Positions 35,780 to 46,790 of a stretch of DNA of 64,000 bases are shown here, one piece after another (within the stretch, counting starts at the first letter, position 1; each line of letters starts with the position of its first letter). The position numbers and the translations under genes were made by a program. Origin of the DNA: CAWJFP01 sp963842155 (lineage in GTDB: Bacteria > Pseudomonadota > Alphaproteobacteria > JACZXZ01); NCBI GenBank assembly GCA_963842155.1, contig CAWJFP010000036.1, positions 320,624-384,623 of the forward strand. Direction: 5' to 3'. Below the pieces are notes generated by a model that was not told where the DNA came from, did not search any database, and saw nothing but the letters and a program-made list of their open reading frames with translations.

Positions 35780-37215
35780 GTCGCCCCCTTCGCCGTTTGC
35801 GCCTCTTTGCGCCGCGCTTCGTCGAAATCGCCGACCATATAGAGCGAACTCTCGGCCCAGTCGTCGGCTTCGCCCTCCAGGATCGCTCGGCATCCGGCGA
35901 GCGTCGATTCGAGCTCGACGGCGCGACCGGGCTTGCCGGTGAACGCAACCGTGACCATGAAGGGCTGCGTGAGGAAGCGCATGAGTCGTCGTGCCCGTTT
36001 GACGACGGTGCGGTCGGCCGCGCTCAGCTCCTCGATACCGAGCAGCGCGATGATCTCCTGAAGCTCTCGATAGTGGGCAATAACCTTCCGAACATCTTGC
36101 GCGATCCGATATTGCGCCTCGCCAATAAGGCGCGGGTCGAGCAGGCTCGACGTCGAGGCGAGCGGGTCTACCGCCGGATACATGCCCTCGCTTGCCATGT
36201 CGCGGGACAGCACGATCGAGGAATCGAGGTGGCTGAAAATCTCCGCCACTGCCGGGTCGGTGAAATCGTCGGCCGGCACATAGACCGCTTGAATCGAGGT
36301 GATGGCAGCGCCGGCGATGGAGGCGATCCGCTCCTCCAGTTCAGCGATCTCGCTCGCGAGTGTAGGCTGGTAACCAACGCGCGAAGGCAACCGGCCGAGC
36401 AATCCGGAGACTTCGCTGCCGGCCTGAACCATTCGGTAAACGTTGTCGATGAGCAGCAGCACATTTTCGTGGGCCGTGTCCCGAAAATGCTCGGCGATTG
36501 TGAGCGCCGTCAGTCCGGCACGCCAGCGCGCGCCGGGCGGCTCATTCATCTGTCCGAACACAAGCGCCGTGCGCGCTAGGATGCCAGACTGTTTGAGTTC
36601 GAGCAGCAGTTCGTGCCCTTCGCGCGAACGCTCACCGATCCCGGCGAAGACAGAAATACCCGAATGCCGTTCGACGGTGGTGCGGATCAGCTCCGTGATG
36701 AGCACGGTCTTGCCGACACCGGCGCCGCCGAACATCGCCGCCTTCCCGCCCTTTACAAGTGGCGCAAGCAGGTCAATCACCTTGATGCCGGTATGGAAAA
36801 TCTCAAGCGTTGCGCTCAGACGATCGATCGCGGGGGCCGGGGCGTGAATAGGTCGGCGCTCGATGTCGGCGGGAAGCGGTGGCCCGCGATCGGCGGGCTC
36901 ACCGGTGGCGTTGAGGAGCCGTCCGAGGACGGCGTCACCGACAGGGACGCAAACGGCGGCGCCGGTGGCGCGGGCCTTGGCGCCACGGCGAAGTCCGGCT
37001 GTGTTTTCGAGTGCGACCGCACGTATGGCTGTCAGGCCGAGGTGCTGGTGTACTTCTGCGATGAGCGGACGACCGATATCCCCTTCGATCACGATCGCTT
37101 CTTCAATGGCCGGCAGGGCGCCGGCGGGGAAAGTGATGTCGACGACGGAGCCATGAACGGCAACAATCTGCCCGGAGGCTGGCCGATCGTGAGCGTTCTT
37201 CGGGTTTACCGTCAT
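35776..37215 (-). CDS. atpD: N-ATPase beta subunit (catalytic)
   Basis: 479-residue catalytic subunit, first gene of the operon. Walker A GGAGVGKTVLITELI, catalytic-Glu region AGIGERSREGHELLLEL, Walker B VLLLIDNVYRMVQAGSEVSG (usual LLFIDNIFRFTQAGSEVS) and the ADP-site segment LPSRVGYQPTLASEIAELEE are intact. Hydrolyses or makes ATP coupled to ion movement through the a/c subunits. A degenerate transposase piece lies upstream, in line with horizontal spread of this operon type. Confidence 0.95.
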   Translation of the reverse strand: MTVNPKNAHDRPASGQIVAVHGSVVDITFPAGALPAIEEAIVIEGDIGRPLIAEVHQHLGLTAIRAVALENTAGLRRGAKARATGAAVCVPVGDAVLGRLLNATGEPADRGPPLPADIERRPIHAPAPAIDRLSATLEIFHTGIKVIDLLAPLVKGGKAAMFGGAGVGKTVLITELIRTTVERHSGISVFAGIGERSREGHELLLELKQSGILARTALVFGQMNEPPGARWRAGLTALTIAEHFRDTAHENVLLLIDNVYRMVQAGSEVSGLLGRLPSRVGYQPTLASEIAELEERIASIAGAAITSIQAVYVPADDFTDPAVAEIFSHLDSSIVLSRDMASEGMYPAVDPLASTSSLLDPRLIGEAQYRIAQDVRKVIAHYRELQEIIALLGIEELSAADRTVVKRARRLMRFLTQPFMVTVAFTGKPGRAVELESTLAGCRAILEGEADDWAESSLYMVGDFDEARRKEAQTAKGAT

Positions 37216-37442
37216 TAGAGTGTCCTAACGTCATTAACGACGCTTCGGCCAACACGCCGCGTCGATCTATAAATGCTTACCCCTGGAGCCTCCCCAGGGC
37301 TTTGACCTGGCTCAACGCGGGACGAACGGCCATGGGCAGGGGGATAATCCCGAGCAGCATAACGAACATATGTCCGCTCAGGGTCAAACACATCGATTCC
37401 GCGATGTCCGCCCCATGTCCGGTTAGCGGGCAATTGCGGAAA

Positions 37443-37705
37443 TGTGGGGAGGATATGACGCCGACCGGATCGGGTCGCTCGTCGGCCAACAAGGCGCATG
37501 GGCGAACATCCCACCGAGGCGAAATCGTAAGGAACCGACACGCTTCAGCCCCTATCTCTAACGCATGCGACTTGGTCGAGCGGTTCTTCAGCGAGATCAA
37601 GCGAAGTCGTCGTATCGCGACCCGCTACGACAAGCTCGCGGCCGACTATTTCGCCTTCAGCAAGCTCGCATCTATCCGGATTTGGCTCACGTGCTTATGG
37701 CTCCC
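37443..37705 (+). mobile_element. Remnant of an IS5-type transposase (3' part)
   Basis: Scattered over two frames, this region reads GGYDADRIGSLVGQQGAWAN, then IPPRRNRKEPTRFSPYL, then after a frame break DLVERFFSEIKRSRRIATRY and DKLAADYFAFSKLASIRIWL. These are the C-terminal DDE-domain motifs of IS5-group transposases, including the conserved DxVERFF...RRIATRYDKLA. The N-terminal half and terminal inverted repeats were not found, so the element is dead. 37216-37442, between it and atpD, holds only a CCCTGG/CCAGGG hairpin (37280-37299) and no gene. Confidence 0.72.
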
Positions 37706-37710
37706 CGGCG

Positions 37711-39409
37711 CTACCCCTGCCCCAGCATCGGCAAATCGAGCCCTTGCTCGCGGGCGCAGTCGATCGCCTCCTGATAACCGGCATCGGCATGTCGCATGAC
37801 GCCCGTCGCCGGGTCGTTCGTCAGCACGCGCGCGAGGCGGCGCGCCGCGGCCTCGCTGCCGTCGCAGAGGATCACCATGCCGGCATGCTGGGAATAGCCG
37901 ATCCCCGTGCCGCCGCCATTATGGATGGAGACCCAGGTGGCGCCGCTCGCGCAATTGAGCAGCGCGTTGAGGAGCGGCCAATCGGCCACGGCGTCCGAGC
38001 CGTCGCGCATGGCCTCGGTCTCGCGATTGGGGCTGGCGACCGAGCCCGAATCGAGATGGTCGCGTCCGATGACGACCGGTGCCTTGAGCCCGCCCTTGGC
38101 GACCATCTCGTTGAAGCGCGAGGCCGACCCGCGCGCGTTCCCCTAAGCCGAGCCAGCAGATGCGCGCCGGCAGGCCTTGGAACTTGATCCGCTGCCGCGC
38201 CATGTCGAGCCAGGAATGGAGATGCGGATCGTCCGGGATCAGCTCCTTCACCTTGGCGTCGGTGCGGAAAATATCCTCGGGATCGCCCGAGAGCGCGGCC
38301 CAGCGGAAGGGCCCCTTGCCGCGGCAGAAGAGCGGCCGGATATAGGCCGGCACGAAGCCCGGGAAGGCGAAGGCGTCCTTGACCCCCTCCTCCTTCGCCA
38401 TCTGGCGGATATTGTTGCCGTAGTCGAAGGTCGCGACACCAAGGCGATGCAGCGCGAGCATCGCCTCGACATGGCGCGCGATCGATTGCCGCGCCGCACG
38501 GTCGACCGCGCGCGGATCGCTCTGGCGGCGCTCCTGCCATTCGGCGAGGGTCCAGCCGAGCGGGAGATAGCCGTTCGCGGGATCATGGGCGCTGGTCTGG
38601 TCGGTCAAGGCGTCGGGCCGCGCGCGCGCATCGCCCGCGGCGACGCGGCGGGCGATCTCGGGGACGAGCTCGGCCGCGTTGCCGAGCAGGCCGATCGACA
38701 CCGGCCGCCGGCTCGCGCGCGCCTCGCCGAGCAGAGCAAGCGCTTCCTCGAGATCGCGCGTCCAGCGGTCGAGATAGCCCGTCTCGATGCGCTTCTCGAT
38801 GCGGCTCGGCTGGCATTCGATCGCGAGCAGCGAGGCACCCGCCATGGTCGCCGCCAACGGCTGCGCGCCGCCCATGCCGCCGAGCCCGGCGGTGAGGATC
38901 CAGCGCCCGGCGAGGCTGCCGTCGAAATGGCGCCGCCCCATCTCGACGAAGGTTTCATAGGTGCCCTGCACGATGCCCTGGCTGCCGATATAGATCCAGG
39001 AGCCTGCCGTCATCTGGCCGTACATCATAAGGCCGGCGCGATCGAGCTCGCGGAAATGCTCCCAGTTGTTCCAATGACCGACGAGATTGGAATTGGCGAT
39101 TAGCACGCGCGGCGCGTCGGCATGGGTCTGGAAGACGCCCACCGGCTTGCCCGACTGCACCAGCAGGGTTTGCTCCTCGGTCAGCCTGGTCAGCACCTCG
39201 ACGATGCGGTCGAAGCAGTTCCAGTCGCGCGCGGCGCGCGCCATGCCACCATAGACTACCAGCTCCTCGGGTCGCTCGGCCACCTCGGGATCGAGATTGT
39301 TCATCAGCATCCGCAAGGGCGCCTCGGTCTGCCATGAGCGCGCGGTCAGGATGTTGCCGCGCGGGCTCCGGATGCGCCGGCTGTTGTCGATGCGCTTCGT
39401 ATCGGTCAT
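37711..39409 (-). pseudogene. hutU: Urocanate hydratase, one-base frameshift
   Basis: Converts urocanate to imidazolone propionate with tightly bound NAD+. The N-terminal frame covers residues 1 to about 430: ARSWQTEAPLRMLMNNLDPE, GKPVGVFQTHADAPRVLIAN, GLGGMGGAQPLAATMAGA and RPLFCRGKGPFRWAALSGD. At 38111-38122 the frame shifts (GCGCTTC should be GCCTTC or similar). The rest, NEMVAKGG onward with GRDHLDSGSVASPNRETEAM and SIHNGGGTGIGYSQHAGMVI, continues in the next frame to 37711. Length 1699 is one more than a multiple of three. Corrected, it is about 565 residues, normal for HutU. GGGAGC precedes ATG 39409. Cotranscribed with hutF. Confidence 0.88.
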
Positions 39410-39440
39410 GGCCGCTCCCTCGATCACCGCTGCGCCTACT

Positions 39441-40820
39441 CTAGCTCCGCGCCAACTTCGTCACCACGCGGCGATAGCGCTCGGCGATCCGGTCCTCGTC
39501 GCGATGGCGGCCGTCGCGCACCACCCATTCCCCTCCTACCATGACATGTCGGACGGCGCCGCGCGCAGGGCCGAAAATGAAGCTGTCGACGGCGAAATCA
39601 TCCGTCCGCCCGGCTAGCGCCGGATGCCGTTCGTCGAGCACGATGAAATCGGCGAGGCAGCCTGGCGCAAGGGCGCCGACCGCCTGCCCGAGAGCCTGGG
39701 CGCCGCCGGCGGCTGCGTCGCGCCACAAGGGCGTCCCGAGGGAGGACGCCACCTTTCGTTTGTCGAGCTTGCGCTTGCCGCGCAGCAGGCGTTGTCCGTA
39801 ATGGAGCCAACGCAGCTCCTCGGCCGGGTCGAGCCCGACATTGCTGTCGCTACCGATGCCGAAGCGGCCGCCGGGCTCGAGATATTCCGCAAAGCGGAAA
39901 AAGCCGTCGCCGAGATTGCCCTCCGTCGAGGGACAGAGTCCCGCGACGGCGCCGGATAGGGCGAGCCCGTCGATCTCGCTCGGCTTCATGTGGGTGGCGT
40001 GGATAAGCGCCCAGCGCGGATCGATCCTCATATTGTCGAGCAGCCACTGCACCGGCCGCGCGCCGCTCCACGCGACGCAGTCGCGTACCTCCTTCTCCTG
40101 CTCGGCGGCATGGATGTGGATAGGTGCCGTCGGATCGATCCGGTCGAGCGCCGACAGCGCCGCCTTCAGCGCTTCCGGCGTCACCGCGCGCAGCGAATGC
40201 GGCGCCATGCCGAGGCGGAAGCCCCTGCCCTCCTTCGTCTTCCTCGCAAGGATTTCCATGATGGCGAGGAATTCGTCGGTGCTTTTCACGAAACGGCGCT
40301 GCCCTGCCGCGGGGCGCGCGCCGCCGAAATTGCTCGTCTGATAAAGCACGGGGAGCAAGGTGAGCCTGATGCCGCTTTGCCCGGCGGCGGCGATGATGCG
40401 CAGGGCGAGTTCGGCCGGTTCGTCATAGGCCGCGCCTGAGGGAGCGTTATGAAGATAGTGGAACTCGGCGACGGCGCTGTAGCCCGATTTGAGCATCTCG
40501 ACATAGGCTTGTGCGGCGATGGCTTCGACGTCGTCGGGCGAAAGGCGATCGAGAAAACGGTACATCACCTCGCGCCAGGCCCAGAAATCCTCGCCCTCCG
40601 GACCGCTGCGCTCGGCGAGGCCGGCCATGGCGCGTTGGAAAGCGTGGCAATGGATGTTGGGCATGCCGGGAAGCAGGACGCCGCCCAACCGCTCGGCACC
40701 CGCCCCGCGTCCATCCGGCTCGAGCGACCTTATGCAGCCCGCGTCGTCGATCTCGATACGCAGATCGCGGGCCCAGCCGCCCGGCAGCATTGCATTCGAG
40801 GCGAAGAGCGTGCGCGGCAC
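39441..40820 (-). CDS. hutF: Formimidoylglutamate deiminase HutF
   Basis: 459-residue amidohydrolase that converts N-formimidoyl-L-glutamate to N-formyl-L-glutamate and ammonia, the branch of histidine degradation that needs HutG as the last step. Metal-binding motifs are PNIHCHAFQRAMAG, IHIHAAEQEKEV, LIHATHMKPSE and GIGSDSNVGLDPAEELRWLH. The chosen GTG 40820 (VPRTLFASNAMLPGGWARDL) aligns with other HutF starts; a TTG at 40835 is the outermost alternative. Divergent from hutI across about 90 bases. Confidence 0.92.
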   Translation of the reverse strand: MPRTLFASNAMLPGGWARDLRIEIDDAGCIRSLEPDGRGAGAERLGGVLLPGMPNIHCHAFQRAMAGLAERSGPEGEDFWAWREVMYRFLDRLSPDDVEAIAAQAYVEMLKSGYSAVAEFHYLHNAPSGAAYDEPAELALRIIAAAGQSGIRLTLLPVLYQTSNFGGARPAAGQRRFVKSTDEFLAIMEILARKTKEGRGFRLGMAPHSLRAVTPEALKAALSALDRIDPTAPIHIHAAEQEKEVRDCVAWSGARPVQWLLDNMRIDPRWALIHATHMKPSEIDGLALSGAVAGLCPSTEGNLGDGFFRFAEYLEPGGRFGIGSDSNVGLDPAEELRWLHYGQRLLRGKRKLDKRKVASSLGTPLWRDAAAGGAQALGQAVGALAPGCLADFIVLDERHPALAGRTDDFAVDSFIFGPARGAVRHVMVGGEWVVRDGRHRDEDRIAERYRRVVTKLARS

Positions 40821-40911
40821 CGATGCGGTTTCCAACCATGACGGCCTGGGCGTAAGTTACCCGCTCGCCGTCGCGCAAGAAAGCGGCTTTGCGCCTGAAC
40901 GAGAAGCGAGC

Positions 40912-42138
40912 ATGACCGGCTGGGACCGCATCTGGATCAATGCGCAGCTCGCGACCATGGAGCCGGGCGCGCCCTATGGCGCGATCCGCGATGGCGCGCT
41001 CGCGGTGCAAGGCGACCGCATCGCCTATGCCGGGTCCCGGTCCGGATTGCCGCGGGGAGCCGAGCGATCGGCCGGCGAGGTCATCGATACGGGCGGGCGC
41101 TGGATCACCCCCGGCCTCATCGATTGCCACACGCACCTTGTTTTCGGCGGCCATCGCGCCCACGAGTTCGAGTTGCGGTTGGGCGGCGCCAGCTATGCCG
41201 AGATCGCGCGGGCGGGCGGCGGCATCCGCGCCACGGTCGCCGCGACGAGGGCGGCTAGCGAGGACACGCTCTTCGCGAGCGCGCGCCGGCGGCTCGAACG
41301 GCTTCTGAGCGAAGGGGTAACCACGGTCGAGATCAAATCGGGCTATGGCCTCTCAACCGAAGCCGAAATGAAGATGCTGCGGGTCGCGCGCAGGCTGGGC
41401 GCGAGCTTGCCGGTCTCGGTCTTCACAACCTTCCTTGGCGCCCATGCCTTGCCGCCGGAATATGACGGGCGGCAGGCGGACTATGTGATGCATCTTTGCC
41501 GCGAGATGATCCCGGCCGTAGCAAAAGCGGGGCTCGCCGATGCGGTCGATGCATTTTGCGAGAATATCGCCTTCACGCGCGAGGAAACGGCCGCGGTCTT
41601 CGAGGCGGCACGCGCTCACGGGCTGCCGGTAAAGCTCCATGCGGATCAGCTTTCCGATGGTGGTGGCGCCGCGCTCGCCGCGCAATTCGGCGCGCTCTCG
41701 GCCGACCATCTCGAATTCAGCGCCGAGGAAGGCGTCGCCGCCATGGCCAAGGCCGGCACGACGGCCGTGCTCCTGCCCGGCGCCTTCTATTTCCTGCGCG
41801 AAGAGCGGCTGCCGCCGATCGAGGACATGCGCCGGCACAAGCTGCCCATGGCGATCGCCTCGGACTGCAATCCGGGCTCCTCGCCGGCTCTCTCGCTTCT
41901 GCTCATGCTCAACCTCGCCTGCACGCTCTTTCGTTTCACGCCGGAGGAAGCGCTCGCCGGCGTCACGCGCGCCGCCGCCTCGGCTCTTGGGCTCGGCCGG
42001 GACCGCGGGCGGCTCTTGCCCGGTCTCCGGGCCGATTTCGCGCTCTGGGACATCGGCGAGCCCGCCGAACTTGCCTATTGGATGGGCGCCAATCCTTGCG
42101 TCGGCACCGTGAAGGACGGGCGGCCGCGCGCCGCCTGA
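40912..42138 (+). CDS. hutI: Imidazolonepropionase
   Basis: 408-residue zinc or iron amidohydrolase that opens imidazolone propionate to N-formimidoylglutamate. Motifs: LIDCHTHLVFGGHRAHEFEL, TTVEIKSGYGLSTEAEMKML, PVKLHADQLSDGGGAALA, SADHLEFS and IASDCNPGSSPALSLLLMLN. ATG 40912 has GAGAAG upstream. Together with HutU and HutF it covers urocanate to formylglutamate; HutH and HutG are not in the window. Confidence 0.95.
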   Translation: MTGWDRIWINAQLATMEPGAPYGAIRDGALAVQGDRIAYAGSRSGLPRGAERSAGEVIDTGGRWITPGLIDCHTHLVFGGHRAHEFELRLGGASYAEIARAGGGIRATVAATRAASEDTLFASARRRLERLLSEGVTTVEIKSGYGLSTEAEMKMLRVARRLGASLPVSVFTTFLGAHALPPEYDGRQADYVMHLCREMIPAVAKAGLADAVDAFCENIAFTREETAAVFEAARAHGLPVKLHADQLSDGGGAALAAQFGALSADHLEFSAEEGVAAMAKAGTTAVLLPGAFYFLREERLPPIEDMRRHKLPMAIASDCNPGSSPALSLLLMLNLACTLFRFTPEEALAGVTRAAASALGLGRDRGRLLPGLRADFALWDIGEPAELAYWMGANPCVGTVKDGRPRAA

Positions 42139-42245
42139 CGCGGAATGACGCTTCGCGCCGGCTCGCTTGTGCGCCTGCGAGAGCTAAAATACTATGAGAG
42201 CAATGAGGCGCTGGGAGCGCCTCGCCAAGCGCAGGGAGATCGATA

Positions 42246-43226
42246 ATGAGAAAAATCTTGAGCATGCTCGTGGCGGCCGCCGCAGGAGCCATGATCGCTT
42301 ACGCCGGACCCGGCCCGGCCGACGCGGCCACCAGGCTCGCCCTCTCGACCTGGGTCGGCTACGGCCCGCTCTACATCGCGCAGGACCAAGGCCTCTTCAA
42401 GAAATACGGGGTCGAGGTCGATCTCATCAAGATGGAGGACCCGAAGCTGCGCTTCGCGGCGCTTCGCGCCGGGCAGCTCGACGCGCTGGTGAGCACGGTC
42501 GACGCCGGCCTTCTCTACCTCAAGGCGCCCGACGATTTCCAATATGTCTGCGCCATCGACGATTCGGACGGCGGCGACGGCATCGTCGCCAACAAGGACA
42601 TCAAGACGGTCGCCGATCTCAAGGGCAAGAAGGTCGCGGTCAACGAGGGATCGGTCTCGCAATTCTATCTCGACGTGCTGCTCGGCGAGGCGGGCGTCAA
42701 GGAATCCGAGCTGCAGACCGTCAATATGACGGCCGGCGACGCCGGCAGCGCCTTCGTCGCCGGCAAGGTGGACGCGGCGGTCACCTGGGAGCCCTGGCTG
42801 ACGCGCGGGAAGTCCGCGCCGCAGGGCCACCTGCTGATCGACAGCTCCACGACGCCGGGCCTGATAACCGACATCCTCATCGTGACCAAGGTCTATGCCG
42901 CGGGTCATCAGAAGGACATTCAGGCAATCGTCAACGCCTGGAACGACGCCGTCGCCTGGTCGATCGCGCATCACGACCAGGCCGTCGAGATCATGGCGAA
43001 AGGCGTGGGCGGATGGCTCAAGGACCCGAAGGAGTTCGCCGAGACCTTGAGCGGGGTGAAGCTTTATGGCGGAGCCGACAACAAGGCCTTTTTCGGCTCG
43101 CCGTCCAGCCCCGGACCGCTTTACCACACGGTGCAGAAGGCGATCGACGTGTGGTCGAGCCACGGCAAGCTGCAGGTCCAGGTCAAGCCGTCCGACGTGA
43201 TCAACGCGGCTTACGTCAACCACTGA
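42246..43226 (+). CDS. ABC transporter substrate-binding protein, NrtA/SsuA/TauA family
   Basis: 326-residue periplasmic receptor. Signal peptide MRKILSMLVAAAAGAMIAYA ends near ADA. The NMT1/THI5-like domain shows LALSTWVGYGPLYIAQDQGL, FKKYGVEVDLIKMEDPKLRF, LDALVSTVDAGLLYLKAP and VDAAVTWEPWLTRG. Such receptors bind nitrate, sulfonates, taurine, pyrimidine precursors or riboflavin. The ligand cannot be told here. First gene of a three-gene transporter operon starting 107 bases after hutI. Confidence 0.92.
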   Translation: MRKILSMLVAAAAGAMIAYAGPGPADAATRLALSTWVGYGPLYIAQDQGLFKKYGVEVDLIKMEDPKLRFAALRAGQLDALVSTVDAGLLYLKAPDDFQYVCAIDDSDGGDGIVANKDIKTVADLKGKKVAVNEGSVSQFYLDVLLGEAGVKESELQTVNMTAGDAGSAFVAGKVDAAVTWEPWLTRGKSAPQGHLLIDSSTTPGLITDILIVTKVYAAGHQKDIQAIVNAWNDAVAWSIAHHDQAVEIMAKGVGGWLKDPKEFAETLSGVKLYGGADNKAFFGSPSSPGPLYHTVQKAIDVWSSHGKLQVQVKPSDVINAAYVNH

Positions 43227-44026
43227 TGCCATCGTTCGTCGAGGCGTATTTCGCCCCGAAAAAGGAGATCCCCGGGCGTGTCTACCTCACGGTAAGCACG
43301 CTCGTGGGCCTCCTCGGCCTGCTCGCCTGGTGCATCCTCACCTATGGCGGGCTCGTCCGAGCCGACTTTCTTCCCACCCCCGTCGCCGTCGTGCGCGCGG
43401 GGATCGATATGACCGAGGACGGCTCGCTCCTGGTGAACACGATGGCGAGCGTCACCGAGATCCTGTCGGGTTTCGCGCTCGCCTCGATCGTCGCCGTGCC
43501 GCTCGGCATCCTCATGGGCAGCTTCAAGATCGTCGAGGCGGCCGTGGAGCCGATGACGAATTTCGTGCGCTATTTGCCCGTGAGCGCGCTCATTCCGCTC
43601 CTCATTCTCTGGGTCGGCATTGACATCGAGGAGAAGATCGCCGTCATCTTCATCGGCACCTTCTTCCAGCAGCTGATCATGATCGCCGACGTCTCGGCAA
43701 ACGTGTCGCAGGATCTGATCGACGTGTCCTACACCCTCGGCGCGACGCGGCGCACCGTGGTGACGCGCGTCCTCATCCCCGCCACCATGCCCGGCGTGAT
43801 GGACACGCTTCGCGTCACCCTCGGCTGGGCTTGGACCTATCTCGTCGTGGCCGAGCTCGTGGCCGGCAACAAGGGCCTCGGCTACCTCATCCTCAACGCC
43901 GCGCGCGGCCTCTTCACCGACCAGATTTTCCTCGGCATCATGGTGATCGGGCTGCTGGGGCTGATCACGGATCGGATCTTGAAATTACTGCGGCAGCATC
44001 TCCTGCCGTGGGCCGCCAATCCCTGA
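43226..44026 (+). CDS. ABC transporter permease, NrtB/SsuC/TauC family
   Basis: 266-residue inner-membrane permease with about six helices. The binding-protein-dependent coupling motif is LIDVSYTLGATRRTVVTRVL, preceded by LSGFALASIVAVPLGILMGS and YLPVSALIPLLILWVGIDIE. The start ATG overlaps the receptor stop by one base (TGATG). Partner of the flanking receptor and ATPase. Confidence 0.93.
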   Translation: MPSFVEAYFAPKKEIPGRVYLTVSTLVGLLGLLAWCILTYGGLVRADFLPTPVAVVRAGIDMTEDGSLLVNTMASVTEILSGFALASIVAVPLGILMGSFKIVEAAVEPMTNFVRYLPVSALIPLLILWVGIDIEEKIAVIFIGTFFQQLIMIADVSANVSQDLIDVSYTLGATRRTVVTRVLIPATMPGVMDTLRVTLGWAWTYLVVAELVAGNKGLGYLILNAARGLFTDQIFLGIMVIGLLGLITDRILKLLRQHLLPWAANP

Positions 44027-44035
44027 CACAGACCC

Positions 44036-44812
44036 GTGGCAAAGCTCCGCATCGAGAATGTCGCGCTGCGGTTCGCGCCGAAGCGCGGCGGACCGGTCGT
44101 GGCGCTCGAGAACATTTCGCTCGATGTCGAGGACAAGGAATTCTCGGTCATCGTCGGCCCGTCGGGCTGCGGCAAGACGAGCCTGCTCCGCCTCGTCGCC
44201 GGCCTCATCGAGCCGAGCGAAGGAGCGATCTATCTCGACGGCAAGCCCGTCACCAGGCCGGGCAAGGACCGCGGCATGGTGTTCCAGTCCTATACGCTCT
44301 TTCCCTGGTTGACGGTGCAGAAGAACATCGAATTCGGACCGCAGATCAATGGCGTGCCGGCGAAGGCGCGGGCCGAGACGGCGCGGCGCTATATCGCGCA
44401 GGTGGGGCTCGAGGGCTTCGAGAAGGCCTACCCCAACCAGCTCTCGGGCGGCATGCGTCAACGCGTGGCGCTGGCGCGCGCGCTTGCCAACGATCCCACC
44501 ATCCTGTTGATGGACGAGCCGTTCGGCGCGCTGGACAGCCAGACGCGCTCGCTCATGCAGGAACTGCTGCTCAAGGTCTGGGAGCAATCGCACAAGACGG
44601 TGTTCTTCATCACCCACGACATCGACGAGGCGATCCTGCTCGGCGACCGCGTCTATGTCATGACGGCGCGGCCGGGGCGCATCAAGGAGGAGATCGACAT
44701 CGACATCCCGCGCCCGCGCAGCGTCGATGTGCTCACCTCCGACCGCTTCATCGCGCTGAAACGCCGCACGATGAGCCTCATCCACGCCGAAGCGGTACGC
44801 GCGATGGGATGA
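44036..44812 (+). CDS. ABC transporter ATP-binding protein, NrtD/SsuB/TauB family
   Basis: 258-residue ATPase: Walker A GPSGCGKTSLLRLVAGL, Q-loop GMVFQSYTLFPWLTVQKNIE, signature LSGGMRQRVALARALAN, Walker B ILLMDEPFGALDSQTR and switch His in FITHDIDEAILLGDRVYVMT. GTG start nine bases after the permease stop. Powers the nitrate/taurine-type importer. Confidence 0.94.
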   Translation: MAKLRIENVALRFAPKRGGPVVALENISLDVEDKEFSVIVGPSGCGKTSLLRLVAGLIEPSEGAIYLDGKPVTRPGKDRGMVFQSYTLFPWLTVQKNIEFGPQINGVPAKARAETARRYIAQVGLEGFEKAYPNQLSGGMRQRVALARALANDPTILLMDEPFGALDSQTRSLMQELLLKVWEQSHKTVFFITHDIDEAILLGDRVYVMTARPGRIKEEIDIDIPRPRSVDVLTSDRFIALKRRTMSLIHAEAVRAMG

Positions 44813-44992
44813 CGAGGGCCGCCGGCATCGGCGCTCAGGATGCCACTGCCTCCGTCGCCCAGGGCATATTGCCACCCCCGATGACGCCGCCTGACCGATC
44901 ACCGCGATTGACGGCTCCGCTTTCCCGGATGGATAGTCCTCATTCGCTGTTTGACCCGCCAATCAAGAACCATGTTCAGGAGGAAATCGCCC

Positions 44993-45475
44993 ATGCTGAG
45001 AGTCACCACAGCGACAATCGCCGCGCTCTTCGCTTCCGCTTTTATCGCCGCCGGCGCGATTGCCGAAGGCCCCATGCCCTACGGCACGCCGATCAGCTTG
45101 GACAACGCCAAGAAGACCGCTGAGGTTGCCGCGGCCGAGGCGCAGAAGAACGGTTGGGGCATGGCCATCGCCATCGTCGATCCCGCAGGCATGCTGGTTT
45201 ACTTCGAGAAGCTCGAGAACACTCAGAACGGCAGCGTGCATGTGTCGATCGCGAAGGCGCGCAGCGCAGCACTATTCCGCCGCCCGACTAAGGCGTTCGA
45301 GGACGCGCTGGTCGGCGGACGGCAAGCGATCCTGGCCCTGCCGGACGCCATCCCGCTCGAGGGCGGCATACCGCTCGTCTCCGAGGGCAAGATCGTCGGC
45401 GCGATCGGCGTCAGCGGCGGCACCTCGGTGCAGGATGGCCAGGTGGCGAAGGCGGCGGCCGACGGCTTCAAATAA
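44993..45475 (+). CDS. GlcG/HbpS-family exported protein
   Basis: 160 residues with a signal peptide (MLRVTTATIAALFASAFIAA, ending GAIA) and a GlcG/HbpS (haem-degrading) domain: ISLDNAKKTAEVAAAEAQKN, GWGMAIAIVDPAGMLVYFEK, SIAKARSAALFRRPTKAFED and GGIPLVSEGKIVGAIGVSGG. AGGAGG eight bases before ATG 44993 sets the start. Homologues bind haem or small organic acids and often form octamers. Location periplasmic. It follows the ABC transporter operon at 180 bases and may be separate. Confidence 0.88.
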   Translation: MLRVTTATIAALFASAFIAAGAIAEGPMPYGTPISLDNAKKTAEVAAAEAQKNGWGMAIAIVDPAGMLVYFEKLENTQNGSVHVSIAKARSAALFRRPTKAFEDALVGGRQAILALPDAIPLEGGIPLVSEGKIVGAIGVSGGTSVQDGQVAKAAADGFK

Positions 45476-45500
45476 CGCCGCCTTCGCGCGGCAGGCGGAT

Positions 45501-46790
<1,290 letters not shown>

